Of a DNA stretch of 55,318 nucleotides, positions 7,289 to 14,475 are shown piece after piece. The notes beneath the pieces are model-generated. The model saw only the letters and a list, made by a program, of their open reading frames with translations, was not told where the DNA came from and did not search any database. This DNA is from Flavonifractor sp. An100 (lineage in GTDB: Bacteria > Bacillota > Clostridia > Oscillospirales > Oscillospiraceae). Both the position numbers and the translations under genes were made by a program. How positions within the stretch are numbered: position 1 is the first letter of the stretch; each line of letters starts with the position of its first letter. The stretch lies in assembly GCF_002161175.1 (NCBI RefSeq), contig NZ_NFMA01000023.1, forward strand, positions 1 to 55,318. The letters run 5' to 3'.

Positions 7289-7448
7289 CTTCGTCCTCCT
7301 CGTGATATTCTTCGATTTCTTCTTCCCCGCAACCGGGGCATCTCGCTTCGTAGTAGTCCCACCAGCCGTTCTCTCCGTCCAGGTTCTCGCGCCGGTGGAT
7401 GATGTCCGGCTCCTCGAACAGAAGCCCGCAGCGTGGGCAGGAATACAT
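7278..7448 (-). CDS. Small zinc-ribbon phage protein, 56 aa
   Basis: I start it at ATG 7448 (MYSCPRCG), which overlaps the upstream stop codon (TGATG). Two knuckles, CPRC near the start and CPGC near residue 38, form a classical zinc ribbon, and the tail is very acidic (EEEIEEYHEEDEDEL). The acidic tail could mimic DNA or bind a basic partner, but that is speculation. Confidence 0.6.
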   Translation of the reverse strand: MYSCPRCGLLFEEPDIIHRRENLDGENGWWDYYEARCPGCGEEEIEEYHEEDEDEL

Positions 7449-8164
7449 CACATCATCACCACGATTTTGCCCTGCGCGGCCTCCTCGGACAGTTTCTCCT
7501 CGAAGTAAGCGGCGATGCGGCGCTTGGCTTCCATGCTCCACATACCGCCGTCCGCCTCAAAGAGGCCCACGTTTCCGTCATCATCCAGGCGAAGGATGAA
7601 CTCACTCTCCGGCTGTTCAACCTCCAGGAAGGTCCGGTAGGGGCGCAGCTTCACGCGGGGCTTCACCTGGACCATCTGCTTGAGAGAGATGCCGGTTCGG
7701 GCCTCTACCTGCTGGCTCACGCCGTTGTCAATGGTGCTGACGCCGTTTTCCTTGTTGATGCGGGAAAGGAGGTCCAGGAGGTAGTCAACGCCCTCGCCGG
7801 GTTCAAACTTGCTGCGAAGCTCGATGATGGCGCTCTCAGGCTCGCGGAAGCCGTCATGGAAACCAGGGACATCGCAATTCGCGGTGTAGAGGTTGTCCCG
7901 GCACATCACGCTGTCATAGGTGGTGAACACAGAAACCATGCGGGCACCATCCACGCGGATGAACACCGGGAGGTTTTCGACCACGTCCAGCTCGTTGCGA
8001 ACCAGCTTCACGATGCTGTCCAGGCCGGAAACAGAGAGATTGGCAGGGCGGTCGATGTGAGGCTTGATGCGGACCAGGTCATTGTCGGAGTAGGTTTCTC
8101 CGTTGATTTCGTAGGTCTTGTTCTCCTTGAGGGACACAAGGAACTGAATAGCGGATTTCAACAT
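7448..8164 (-). CDS. Conserved phage protein, 238 aa (possibly DUF2303-related)
   Basis: The product is soluble and mixed alpha/beta, beginning MLKSAIQFLVSLKENKTYEI. It contains HIDRPANLSVSGLDSIVKLV and ends EEAAQGKIVVMM. Proteins of this layout recur upstream of YqaJ/RecT modules in phages of Clostridia and somewhat resemble DUF2303/YfdQ, but I cannot confirm that relationship. It may take part in recombination or DNA protection. It is separated by 26 bp from the upstream gene. Confidence 0.55.
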   Translation of the reverse strand: MLKSAIQFLVSLKENKTYEINGETYSDNDLVRIKPHIDRPANLSVSGLDSIVKLVRNELDVVENLPVFIRVDGARMVSVFTTYDSVMCRDNLYTANCDVPGFHDGFREPESAIIELRSKFEPGEGVDYLLDLLSRINKENGVSTIDNGVSQQVEARTGISLKQMVQVKPRVKLRPYRTFLEVEQPESEFILRLDDDGNVGLFEADGGMWSMEAKRRIAAYFEEKLSEEAAQGKIVVMM

Positions 8165-8190
8165 TGGAAATTCTCCTTTCGTTTATGGGC

Positions 8191-8562
8191 TTACGCCCGC
8201 TTGAAGTTGAGGATTTTGGGGGAAACCTGTTCGGAGCCGTCGAGGGCCATCTGACCTGGGACCTGGGGAACCATCTCGGCCACAACCATTTCGCCGGTGT
8301 TCGGCTGATTGGTGATAAAGAGGCTCGTGGTGACGGGGTCCGTAGGAACCAGGCTGGACTTCGCCGTGGTCTGAACGGTGATGGTTTTTCTGTCGGCGCT
8401 GGGGATAAGCTCAAGCGTGACGGTGATCTTCCGCTTTCCGGTGGGCTTCGTATTCAGGTCGAGGATGTTGTCGATTACCTTTCCCATCTCATAGTCCACT
8501 CTCTCCAGAATTGCTCCCATAGACATCTCCAGGATGCTTTTCTTGTCCAGTTGCTCGCTCAT
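8191..8562 (-). CDS. Phage 'replication terminator'-like protein, 123 aa
   Basis: The sequence (EMSMGAILERVDYEMGKVI, KRKITVTLELIPSADRKTI) matches a small conserved protein often annotated as replication terminator protein in Firmicute prophages. It is strand-rich, with no catalytic motif. It usually precedes the 238-residue protein found here downstream, so gene order supports the call. Actual terminator function has not been shown from sequence. Confidence 0.55.
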   Translation of the reverse strand: MSEQLDKKSILEMSMGAILERVDYEMGKVIDNILDLNTKPTGKRKITVTLELIPSADRKTITVQTTAKSSLVPTDPVTTSLFITNQPNTGEMVVAEMVPQVPGQMALDGSEQVSPKILNFKRA

Positions 8563-9035
8563 GCTGTTTTTCCTCCTTTCTTCGTAGCCTTTATGCGGGC
8601 CGCATATTCGCCCAAAAGCCGCTTGAGGGCGGCATCGTGCCAGCTCTGCCAGGAGCTATATCCGCACACCTGGAGGAGATCGTCCGGCAGGCTTTCCGCG
8701 AACTCCCGGCTGATGCGGTAGCATTTGCGGAATCGCCCTGCATGGCTCGGAGGCGGAGCTGTCGCCTTGTCCTCGCTCTCCGGCGTCACCGGTTCCGAAC
8801 CAGCCCGGAAAACTCCGAGAAGGTCCAGGTCCTCGGGGTCATACAGAGCCAAGCGGTTCTCGCCCAAAAGCTCCTCCAGGGCTTTGAGCTGCGCTTCCGT
8901 AGGCAGGCAGACGCCCTTCTCATAGCGGCTTACCATTCCCACGTCCGCGCGGGCCTCTACTTCTTTGAGCCGAGCCGACACCTGGGGCTGTGTCAGCCCC
9001 AGCGCCAACCGGCGTTCCTGCAATCGGTTTGCCAT
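8559..9035 (-). CDS. XRE-family helix-turn-helix regulator
   Basis: Residues 1-57 form an XRE HTH: RLQERRLALGLTQPQVSARL with recognition helix around VSRYEKGVCLPTE. The C-terminal 100 residues are not the usual dimerisation domain; they include a Pro/Ser-rich linker and a helical end (SSWQSWHDAALKRLLGEYA). It could be a phage repressor or a modulator of the early operon. The gene overlaps the Cys-rich gene upstream by more than 100 bp and the next gene by 4 bp. Confidence 0.7.
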   Translation of the reverse strand: MANRLQERRLALGLTQPQVSARLKEVEARADVGMVSRYEKGVCLPTEAQLKALEELLGENRLALYDPEDLDLLGVFRAGSEPVTPESEDKATAPPPSHAGRFRKCYRISREFAESLPDDLLQVCGYSSWQSWHDAALKRLLGEYAARIKATKKGGKTA

Positions 9036-9144
9036 GGTCTTTGTCCTCCCATCTGCTCCATCGTTTACAGCTCTTGCAAGGCTCTTTGCTCATTGGCAAT
9101 TTGTAATGGGTGCAGGAGCAACACCCGTGTTTCACGTCAGGCAT
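8920..9144 (-). CDS. Small Cys-rich phage protein overlapping the XRE gene
   Basis: The first 35 residues (MPDVKHGCCSCTHYK then CKSCKRW) form a compact zinc-knuckle pattern often seen as a short stand-alone phage protein. Beyond that the frame runs 116 bp into the start of the XRE gene, giving a low-complexity Gly/Ala/Arg tail. The conserved part is convincing; the tail may be a lost stop codon. The ribosome binding site is weak. Confidence 0.45.
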   Translation of the reverse strand: MPDVKHGCCSCTHYKLPMSKEPCKSCKRWSRWEDKDHGKPIAGTPVGAGADTAPGVGSAQRSRGPRGRGNGKPL

Positions 9145-9204
9145 TTCTTTTCGCCCTCTCAATCTCATGGATATACAGGAAGAATGGGTAGAACTGTTGC
9201 GGGA

Positions 9205-9894
9205 CTACCGCGTTTCCGAGCGCTCTAATTCGGTCCACCCAATAGGGAACCCCATCAACCACTCGACCCATTCTGGGTTCAGTTGACCATCGCCCCCCCC
9301 GCAAGGTAATTCACTTTCTGCGATAGGAGCATAGAGCGGGTCCCGTTCGCATCTTTCCTGTACCTCTTGGCAAGACCGTCCGCACCGTCCATTGCCGTTG
9401 GAGTGGGCCAAGATTGCAAATCGGTATCGTTGGTGAAGAGCGCCGACGCCGCGAGCTGGAACCATAAACGCCCTTGTTTCGTAACCTTCGGCTTCCAGGT
9501 CAGATAGCACATCGTCGAGCGCCAAATTGACGATGTTAGCAACATTCTCTCCAACAACCCAAGCAGGCCGCAGCTCTTTGATAACTCGCAACATTTCTGG
9601 CCAGAGGAAACGGTCATCCTGCTTTCCTCGTCGGAATCCCGCTTTTGAGAAGGGTTGGCACGGAAATCCACCTGAAATAAGGTCAACTGTTCGTAGTCCT
9701 GTTCTTTCATAAAAGCTCTCCTTGGTTAGTGTGCGTATATCACGCCACCTCGGGACATTAGGCCAGTGCCTCTCCAGAACTTTAGTCTGGTAGTCAGCCC
9801 ACTCACACTGACCGACAGTCCTAAACCCAGCCCATTCAGCAGCCAGATCAAGACCTCCTATGCCAGAAAAGAGGGATAAGTGCGTATTGCACAC
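9205..9894 (-). CDS. Phage C5 cytosine-specific DNA methyltransferase, short form
   Basis: I start at GTG 9894, just after GGGAGGTGA and the upstream stop. Motif I ([16 protein letters not shown]), the catalytic motif IV ([13 protein letters not shown], Cys nucleophile), ENV motif VI and a QRYRFAI motif VIII are all present. At 229 residues it is shorter than usual C5 enzymes: no clear target-recognition domain or motif X follows, and the protein ends [16 protein letters not shown]. It would methylate cytosine to protect phage DNA. A second frame lies entirely inside this gene (9279-9710), and a G8 run at 9293-9300 lies where the frames could switch. Confidence 0.8.
   Translation of the reverse strand: MCNTHLSLFSGIGGLDLAAEWAGFRTVGQCEWADYQTKVLERHWPNVPRWRDIRTLTKESFYERTGLRTVDLISGGFPCQPFSKAGFRRGKQDDRFLWPEMLRVIKELRPAWVVGENVANIVNLALDDVLSDLEAEGYETRAFMVPARGVGALHQRYRFAILAHSNGNGRCGRSCQEVQERCERDPLYAPIAESELPCGGGDGQLNPEWVEWLMGFPIGWTELERSETR
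9279..9710 (-). CDS. Overlapping frame inside the methyltransferase gene, 143 aa
   Basis: This same-strand frame lies wholly within the methyltransferase gene. Its ATG at 9710 has AAGGAG seven bases upstream, one of the better ribosome binding sites in the operon. The product (start [12 protein letters not shown], then [19 protein letters not shown] and [10 protein letters not shown]) resembles, from memory, small proteins found beside phage C5 methyltransferases, which usually end [16 protein letters not shown]. Here that ending is in the methyltransferase frame, and the two frames meet at eight G residues (9293-9300). A -1 slip there would give this protein the expected tail. It may alternatively be a non-functional shadow. 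Confidence 0.5.
   Translation of the reverse strand: MKEQDYEQLTLFQVDFRANPSQKRDSDEESRMTVSSGQKCCELSKSCGLLGLLERMLLTSSIWRSTMCYLTWKPKVTKQGRLWFQLAASALFTNDTDLQSWPTPTAMDGADGLAKRYRKDANGTRSMLLSQKVNYLAGGAMVN
9293..9300 (-). other. G8 homopolymer at the junction of two overlapping frames
   Basis: Eight consecutive G (minus strand) lie 12 bases before the stop of the 143-aa frame. Shifting -1 here, or gaining one G, joins that frame to the C-terminal [16 protein letters not shown] segment. The run could be a slippery site, a phase-variable tract or a sequencing miscount. Confidence 0.6.
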
Positions 9895-9898
9895 ACTG

Positions 9899-10492
9899 TC
9901 ACCTCCCGTATGGGTTGTCCAGTTCCCAGCCCCAGGTCGCTCCGCCCTTCCACTCGGTCGTGAAATAGTTGTGCTTCCCGTCGCCGGTGAAGTACAGGTA
10001 CTCCTTCGGCAGGACGCGCCCAACGTCACCCAGGCAGATGTCCTCCATTTCCCAGCGGGACAGGACATCCTCCGCAACAGCAAGAAGCTCCGGCAGAATC
10101 GGGTGGTCCGGGTCATATCCGTAGAACTGGTTGGGCTGCGTAACCACTCCGATGATGTCATCCGGCCACAGGCCGCTTTCATCGTCAACGCGGTTCAGAA
10201 CGCACCAAACGACGGCAGCTTGTTCGACGGTCGAGCATCCGCGCGCCTCTCCGTAGAGCGTCTTTGCAAGGTACTCAGCGGGGTCACGGCTGGCCTGCTC
10301 AGTTTCTTCCGGGATGATGGAAACGCACGGCGGTTTGGTGGAACCTGCATCAGCCTCGCCCTCCGCAGCAGTCGGCGTTGTCACCGCAAGCACCAGGGTG
10401 ATGACGGCCAGAAGCGCCACCAGACAGATAACGGCTCTCGCCGCGAAGATACGGCGCTTACGCTGGAGCGCCCTTCTCTCAGTCCGGGTCAT
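9899..10492 (-). CDS. SleB/CwlJ-type cell wall hydrolase, membrane-anchored
   Basis: I start at ATG 10492 ([14 protein letters not shown]), which overlaps the upstream gene by 14 bp. A basic N-terminus is followed by one membrane segment (residues 17-38), then a Hydrolase_2/SleB domain with [19 protein letters not shown] (Glu82 is the likely catalytic acid), [11 protein letters not shown] and a C-terminal HNYFTT. Such enzymes are lytic transglycosylases that cut peptidoglycan glycan strands. Its place in a DNA-metabolism operon rather than a lysis cassette is unusual. Confidence 0.75.
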   Translation of the reverse strand: MTRTERRALQRKRRIFAARAVICLVALLAVITLVLAVTTPTAAEGEADAGSTKPPCVSIIPEETEQASRDPAEYLAKTLYGEARGCSTVEQAAVVWCVLNRVDDESGLWPDDIIGVVTQPNQFYGYDPDHPILPELLAVAEDVLSRWEMEDICLGDVGRVLPKEYLYFTGDGKHNYFTTEWKGGATWGWELDNPYGR

Positions 10493-11123
10493 AGCTCTCC
10501 CTCCTCCGCCGGTACAGCTCGTCGATAAGGTCCGTGTCGGAGAAGTCGCGGATTCCCTTATCCGGCGCTCCATCATTGATAGATACAAGGATTGAGGATT
10601 TCAGATAAAAAGCGGGGCGCGGGGCGAAGAGCTCGTGGTAGACGTAGTAGTTGACCACAGAGCCGTCGGTATCGATGCCGTACGCGCGGTTGGCGTCGGA
10701 GTACGGGGAGTTGTCCGTACACCAAGGTGTAGCGGTCCACCACGGCTTGCTCGTCAGGGGGATGTAGCAGCGGTATTTGCGGAACTCGTCGATGGTCAGA
10801 GTTCTGGCCTTTACGCAGGGCATCCCATAGTCGGTCATGCCGTCCATGGACGTGAGATCAATAGGCCGCTCCAGCATGGCGTCCTTGATAGACGGGTGGT
10901 TGTTGGCCCATTCCAGGATGTCGGCCATCAGGCAGCTACCAACGAAATTGTTGTGGTCGTTGCGCTCCGCGTCCTCGTGTTCAAAGGGGCCGGTGTCCGG
11001 CAGGGTATCGGTGGTAACGACAAACGCGCCGCCCATCTTCTCGTCCAGCTTGACAAATTCCACGCCGTCAATGGTGAAAAACTCACCCTGGCGCACCTTG
11101 CAAAGCTCAATGGTCTTGCTCAT
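10479..11123 (-). CDS. DUF6273-like phage protein
   Basis: The C-terminal half has the pattern PWWTATPW, AYGIDTDGSVV and RPAFYLKSSILVS seen in DUF6273 domains. These resemble C-type-lectin or formylglycine-generating-enzyme-like folds found in many gut Firmicutes surface and phage proteins. The N-terminus (SKTIELCKVRQGEFFTIDGV) has no signal peptide, so the 214-residue protein is probably cytoplasmic. The function is unknown. It is the second gene of the phage operon. Confidence 0.6.
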   Translation of the reverse strand: MSKTIELCKVRQGEFFTIDGVEFVKLDEKMGGAFVVTTDTLPDTGPFEHEDAERNDHNNFVGSCLMADILEWANNHPSIKDAMLERPIDLTSMDGMTDYGMPCVKARTLTIDEFRKYRCYIPLTSKPWWTATPWCTDNSPYSDANRAYGIDTDGSVVNYYVYHELFAPRPAFYLKSSILVSINDGAPDKGIRDFSDTDLIDELYRRRRESYDPD

Positions 11124-11125
11124 GT

Positions 11126-11389
11126 TCAGTCCTCCTCTTTTGTGTTAGGCATCGGTGCCTTTCTGTGGTTGCCGCGGCGTCTGATAGACGCCCGGACCTC
11201 CTTTTGTGCCAGGTCCGGGTCGTACTCCGGCCTCTGGTTTTCGTCCAGTTTCCCGGTAGCGCCACGCCGAAGCTCCTCATAGATGGTTCCAGGGTGACAC
11301 CCGACCTTATTTGCGATGTCCAGGACGCGGGCCTCCTGACGGTAGAGCTTGGCGATAAGCCGCCGGTCCTTGAGGGTAAGGTATTTCAT
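11126..11389 (-). CDS. Helix-turn-helix protein, 87 aa, first gene of phage operon
   Basis: I start at ATG 11389 (MKYLTLKDRRLIAKLYRQEA) because the upstream open frame crosses a strong hairpin and lacks a start signal. Residues 2-45 form a HTH_38-like domain as at the N-terminus of IS30 transposases (RVLDIANKVGCHPGTIYEEL). The C-terminus is very basic. With no DDE domain it is probably a small DNA-binding regulator controlling its own operon. Confidence 0.65.
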   Translation of the reverse strand: MKYLTLKDRRLIAKLYRQEARVLDIANKVGCHPGTIYEELRRGATGKLDENQRPEYDPDLAQKEVRASIRRRGNHRKAPMPNTKEED

Positions 11390-11421
11390 GGCTCTGCTGC
11401 ACCCCCTTTTCTGGGCAAAAA

Positions 11422-11462
11422 ATAAATCCCTCTGGGGGATTGCCCCCCTTCGGGATTTACGA
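11422..11462. other. Strong bipartite hairpin between phage operon and rpsU
   Basis: An outer stem TAAATCCC/GGGATTTA encloses an inner GGGGG-caat-CCCCC stem. On the minus strand it is followed by TTTATTTTTTG, so it can end transcription heading into the phage operon, whose first gene starts about 35 bp further on. It may be an attenuator/leader or a boundary insulator. Confidence 0.6.
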
Positions 11463-11499
11463 TAGCATTTACAGTTTACACCCAGTTCACAATTGCTAC

Positions 11500-11528
11500 T
11501 TGACAGAGCTGGGCGGAACGAATATAAT
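11500..11528 (+). promoter_or_regulatory. Consensus sigma-A promoter for rpsU
   Basis: TTGACA at 11500-11505 and TATAAT at 11523-11528 are separated by exactly 17 bases; rpsU starts about 75 bases downstream. Confidence 0.85.
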
Positions 11529-11604
11529 GTTACTGTTAAAGCCATAAAAAATGGCCCTTACGTGGCAGGGGACGCCCCGCCGCGCCGGAGGGAGGGAAAT
11601 ATAA

Positions 11605-11787
11605 ATGTCGGAAGTCCGTGTAAGAGAGAACGAGTCTCTGGAGAGTGCTCTGAAGCGCTTCAAGCGCAGCTGCGCCAAGTCTGGCGTGCTGGCTGAGGTT
11701 CGTAAGCGTGAGCATTACGAGAGCCCCAGCGTCAAGCGCCGCAAGAAGTCCGAGGCCGCCCGCAAGAATCGTAAAAAGTTCTATTGA
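11605..11787 (+). CDS. rpsU: 30S ribosomal protein bS21
   Basis: The 60-residue basic product ([20 protein letters not shown], ending RKNRKKFY) is a typical Firmicutes S21, part of the 30S platform near the anti-Shine-Dalgarno. GGAGGGAGGG lies upstream of the ATG, with a consensus promoter before it and a strong terminator directly after, so it is a single-gene unit. The usual partner yqeY is absent here; two tRNA genes follow instead. Confidence 0.95.
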   Translation: MSEVRVRENESLESALKRFKRSCAKSGVLAEVRKREHYESPSVKRRKKSEAARKNRKKFY

Positions 11788-11795
11788 TGGCAGTA

Positions 11796-11826
11796 AACCG
11801 CCGCAGCAAAGCTGCGGCGGTTTTTC
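11796..11826 (+). terminator. rpsU terminator
   Basis: Perfect 12-bp stem AACCGCCGCAGC/GCTGCGGCGGTT with an AAA loop, followed by TTTTC. Confidence 0.9.
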
Positions 11827-11861
11827 TATCCGAAAAAAATCGAAAAACTTTAAATTTAACG

Positions 11862-11890
11862 TTGACAAAGAGCTCACTTTCTGGTAAAAT
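11862..11890 (+). promoter_or_regulatory. Promoter for the tRNA-Ala pair
   Basis: TTGACA (11862-11867), 17-base spacer, TAAAAT (11885-11890). The first tRNA begins 44 bases after the -10 box. Confidence 0.8.
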
Positions 11891-11933
11891 ACCACTTGCG
11901 CTGAACGAGAAGACACGAAGGCGCAGCAAATGT

Positions 11934-12009
<76 letters not shown>

Positions 12010-12032
12010 ATTACAACTAAATATGGGAATGT

Positions 12033-12108
<76 letters not shown>

Positions 12109-12109
12109 A

Positions 12110-12152
12110 AACAATAACTCACACAGTCAATGCTGTGTGAGTTATTGTTTTA
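12110..12152 (+). terminator. Terminator after the tRNA-Ala pair
   Basis: Perfect 17-bp stem (AACAATAACTCACACAG and its complement) with a 6-nt loop and short T-run. It is AT-rich, unlike the GC-rich terminators nearby. Confidence 0.85.
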
Positions 12153-12199
12153 TCCAAGAAGAATATGAGGACGAACACTCAGTTAAAAGATGCGTTCCT

Positions 12200-12232
12200 A
12201 AGCCCGTGCAAAAAATGCACGGGCTTTTTTTA
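12200..12232 (+). terminator. Second terminator at the left edge of the integrative element
   Basis: AAGCCCGTGCA/TGCACGGGCTT stem with an AT-rich loop and a long T-run. No plus-strand gene lies between this and the previous terminator, so it may be the leftover end of a displaced gene or element. Confidence 0.85.
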
Positions 12233-12265
12233 TTTTCAATGAAGTAACAAGATTGGAGGTTTACA

Positions 12266-12484
12266 GTGGGAAGTAAATTTTTTGAGGAACTATCCCGGTG
12301 TCTCGGAAAGGAGCAAATTGAATCCCTTAGCAAAGAGGACAGGCGGCTGGAGATTTTTCTCCATGGACAGCCTGTCCTTTCTGTTTCTCCTGGGAACGAA
12401 GTATTTATGCTTCCGTCCGGGAGCAAGAATCCAGAGGCCAACGAGCTGTATCATAAGGCAGTATTGCCGGAGGAGGCGCGATGA
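12266..12484 (+). CDS. Small element-borne protein, 72 aa, GTG start
   Basis: GTG at 12266 follows TTGGAGGT. The acidic, soluble product (MGSKFFEELSRCLGKEQIES) is not a recognised family. It opens the plus-strand gene string of the integrative element and is followed 3 bp later by a membrane protein gene. Confidence 0.5.
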   Translation: MGSKFFEELSRCLGKEQIESLSKEDRRLEIFLHGQPVLSVSPGNEVFMLPSGSKNPEANELYHKAVLPEEAR

Positions 12485-12487
12485 ACC

Positions 12488-12685
12488 ATGGAGAATCAAC
12501 CGAAACGCTGGCTGGAAAGGCTCTTGGAATCCGCCGTCATACTGGCGCTCTCGGCCTTCCTGATCAAGCTGGCCCTCTGTTGGCTGTACGCGGTTTGGCC
12601 AATCCTCGCAGTCATTGCTACAGTAATTGCAGTAGGAGTTGTGGGCTACCGAATCTGGAGGCGCAGACGCGACTCCGGCTGGTAG
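12488..12685 (+). CDS. Small membrane protein, 65 aa
   Basis: Two closely spaced hydrophobic stretches (residues about 14-32 and 37-54) are followed by a basic WRRRRDSGW tail, predicting a two-pass inner-membrane protein. It lies between the first element gene and the coupling-protein remnant, so it might be a small transfer accessory; no family is recognised. Confidence 0.5.
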   Translation: MENQPKRWLERLLESAVILALSAFLIKLALCWLYAVWPILAVIATVIAVGVVGYRIWRRRRDSGW

Positions 12686-12700
12686 AAAAGGAGGTCACGC

Positions 12701-14011
12701 ATGGCTAAACGATCATTTTACCAACTGGTATGGAGGGAGCTGCATTGGCAGCGTCCCTATACCCAGGAACAGGTCTGCGACATTCTCTCGCACCTGGCTT
12801 CCACCATTCCGCGCGGTGCAATCATCTGGGAGGCCAGGGGCCACGGCGGATATGTCAAACACATCATCGGCGCAGACGCTGTGTACATCCGCAGGATCGA
12901 AAGCGTGATGAAGGCGCATGGAGAGATCCGGTTCTATCCGCTCGATGACTACCACCGCGCTCCTGTCAGCGCGGCACGGCAGCTGGTGATTTCCCATACC
13001 GGCCTGTCTCTTAGCACCGACGCAATCTCATCCACCATCCGTGCGGGACTCGCGGCACTTGCGGCGGTTCGCGGCGGGGATGAATCCGTCGTGCAGATCG
13101 TGCTGGGGAAATCTTTCCGGCCACAGCCCACGCCCAAACACATACCGGATCCCCATGTGTCATGGCTTAAGGCCATCATGTTTGGGGTCGACGAGGCATC
13201 GGTGGAAACCAAGAAGTCGATCCGGGAGAAGAACGAGCAGCACTGCTTTGAAGTGCATATTCGCATCGGCGTATCCGGCGACCGAGCGCAGAGTCGGATC
13301 AACACGATCCTCAACGCGCTCCGCACACTGGAGTCGGTGGGAACGCGGATACACACGCTGCCGGACAAGCCGCAGCACTTAATCAGCGCAAAGGTGCCTT
13401 GGCACTTTCCGCTGCGCCTGTCGGTGAAAGAGCTGACCAGCTTTATGCTGCTTCCCTTTGGCGAAGACGAGCTTCCCGGTACCAGCGGCCTGCATCCAAA
13501 ACTTACCCTTCCTCCTGCATGGTATCGGGAGCCGACCAGCCGGTTGTATGACCGCAGCTTTGCCAAGAGCATGGTGCCAAGCGGCAGCCAGCGCCTGTCT
13601 ATTAGTCCCCAGGATAGTTTGCAGCACAGTATCCTGATAGGCCCTACTGGCTGCGGGAAGTCGACTGTGCTGGAACACCTCATCCTGGCAGATATCCGTG
13701 CCGGTCGCAGTACACTAGTCATCGACCCCAAGGCCGATCTCGTAAACAGAATTTTGGAGCGGATCCCCGAAGATCGGCAGGACGATGTGGTGATCATTGA
13801 TCCGTCAGACGCCTGTCCCGTGGGCTTCAATCCGCTGGCCCTTCCCGGCGATCCAACCTTGATTGCCGACGCGGTGCTGGCGGTGTTTCAGGAGATCTTT
13901 TCAGAGAACTGGGGCATCCGCAGCCAGGACGTTTTGAGTGCGGCACTGCTCACCCTGATGCACACGAAGGGAGCGTCGCTGCTATGGCTTCCTGCGCTTT
14001 TGCTTATCTGA
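12701..14011 (+). pseudogene. Truncated VirD4/TraG-type conjugative coupling ATPase
   Basis: The 436-residue reading holds an N-terminal domain and then Walker A GPTGCGKST, a Walker-B-like STLVIDPKAD, and DDVVIIDPSDACPVGFNPLA. These are typical of TraG/VirD4-like or HerA-like DNA transfer ATPases, which are usually about 700-800 residues. The frame stops soon after ASLLWLPALL, before the second half of the ATPase (no later arginine-finger or sensor region). Sequence after 14011 does not continue the protein, so this looks like a deletion. The element is probably not self-transmissible through this gene. Confidence 0.65.
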
Positions 14012-14239
14012 GGAACCCAACCGACATCCAGATGAGCCTTGTGCCGCTGCTTAAAACAAACATCATCAAAAACAAAGAGAAAGCACAGCAGAGAGTCCTG
14101 GCCCTGCACGGATGCCATCTGGCAGTTACCCTGACGGGCTGTGCCAAGCCCCCGCATACCGGACGCGGGAAACAAAATATCATGCCCCGTTAAGGGGTAC
14201 CACGAATACAAACGCTAAGTGAAGGGAGGTTGACCGAAA
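14012..14239. other. Non-coding gap after the coupling-protein remnant
   Basis: This 228-bp stretch follows the truncated ATPase. I see no convincing gene, only a short open frame without a family match and a weak CCCGCATACCGGACGCGGG hairpin. It ends in a GGGAGG ribosome binding site serving the next gene. It probably marks a deletion junction. Confidence 0.4.
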
Positions 14240-14458
14240 ATGGACACCCATGACCTTACCCAGCTGAGGGTCGCAAACGACGGTTCAGGGCTGCGGAACG
14301 CTCTGAAAGCACATTACCAAGTCAAGAGCATCGCCCATGTCGGGAACTTCGTGTTCCGTGCAGACCGGGAGGATGCTGCGCCGCTGCGCATCACAACCGA
14401 GCCGGTGGATCTGGCGATGCGGACGATCCGTATCATCGACATCCAAGAAACAGACTGA
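14240..14458 (+). CDS. Hypothetical element protein, 72 aa
   Basis: The ATG follows GGGAGGTTGACCGAAA. The small soluble protein (MDTHDLTQLRVANDGSGLRN) is probably alpha/beta and has no recognised domain. It begins a run of closely spaced plus-strand genes continuing to 17677. Confidence 0.5.
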   Translation: MDTHDLTQLRVANDGSGLRNALKAHYQVKSIAHVGNFVFRADREDAAPLRITTEPVDLAMRTIRIIDIQETD

Positions 14459-14475
14459 TAAAGGAGGACATGAAC

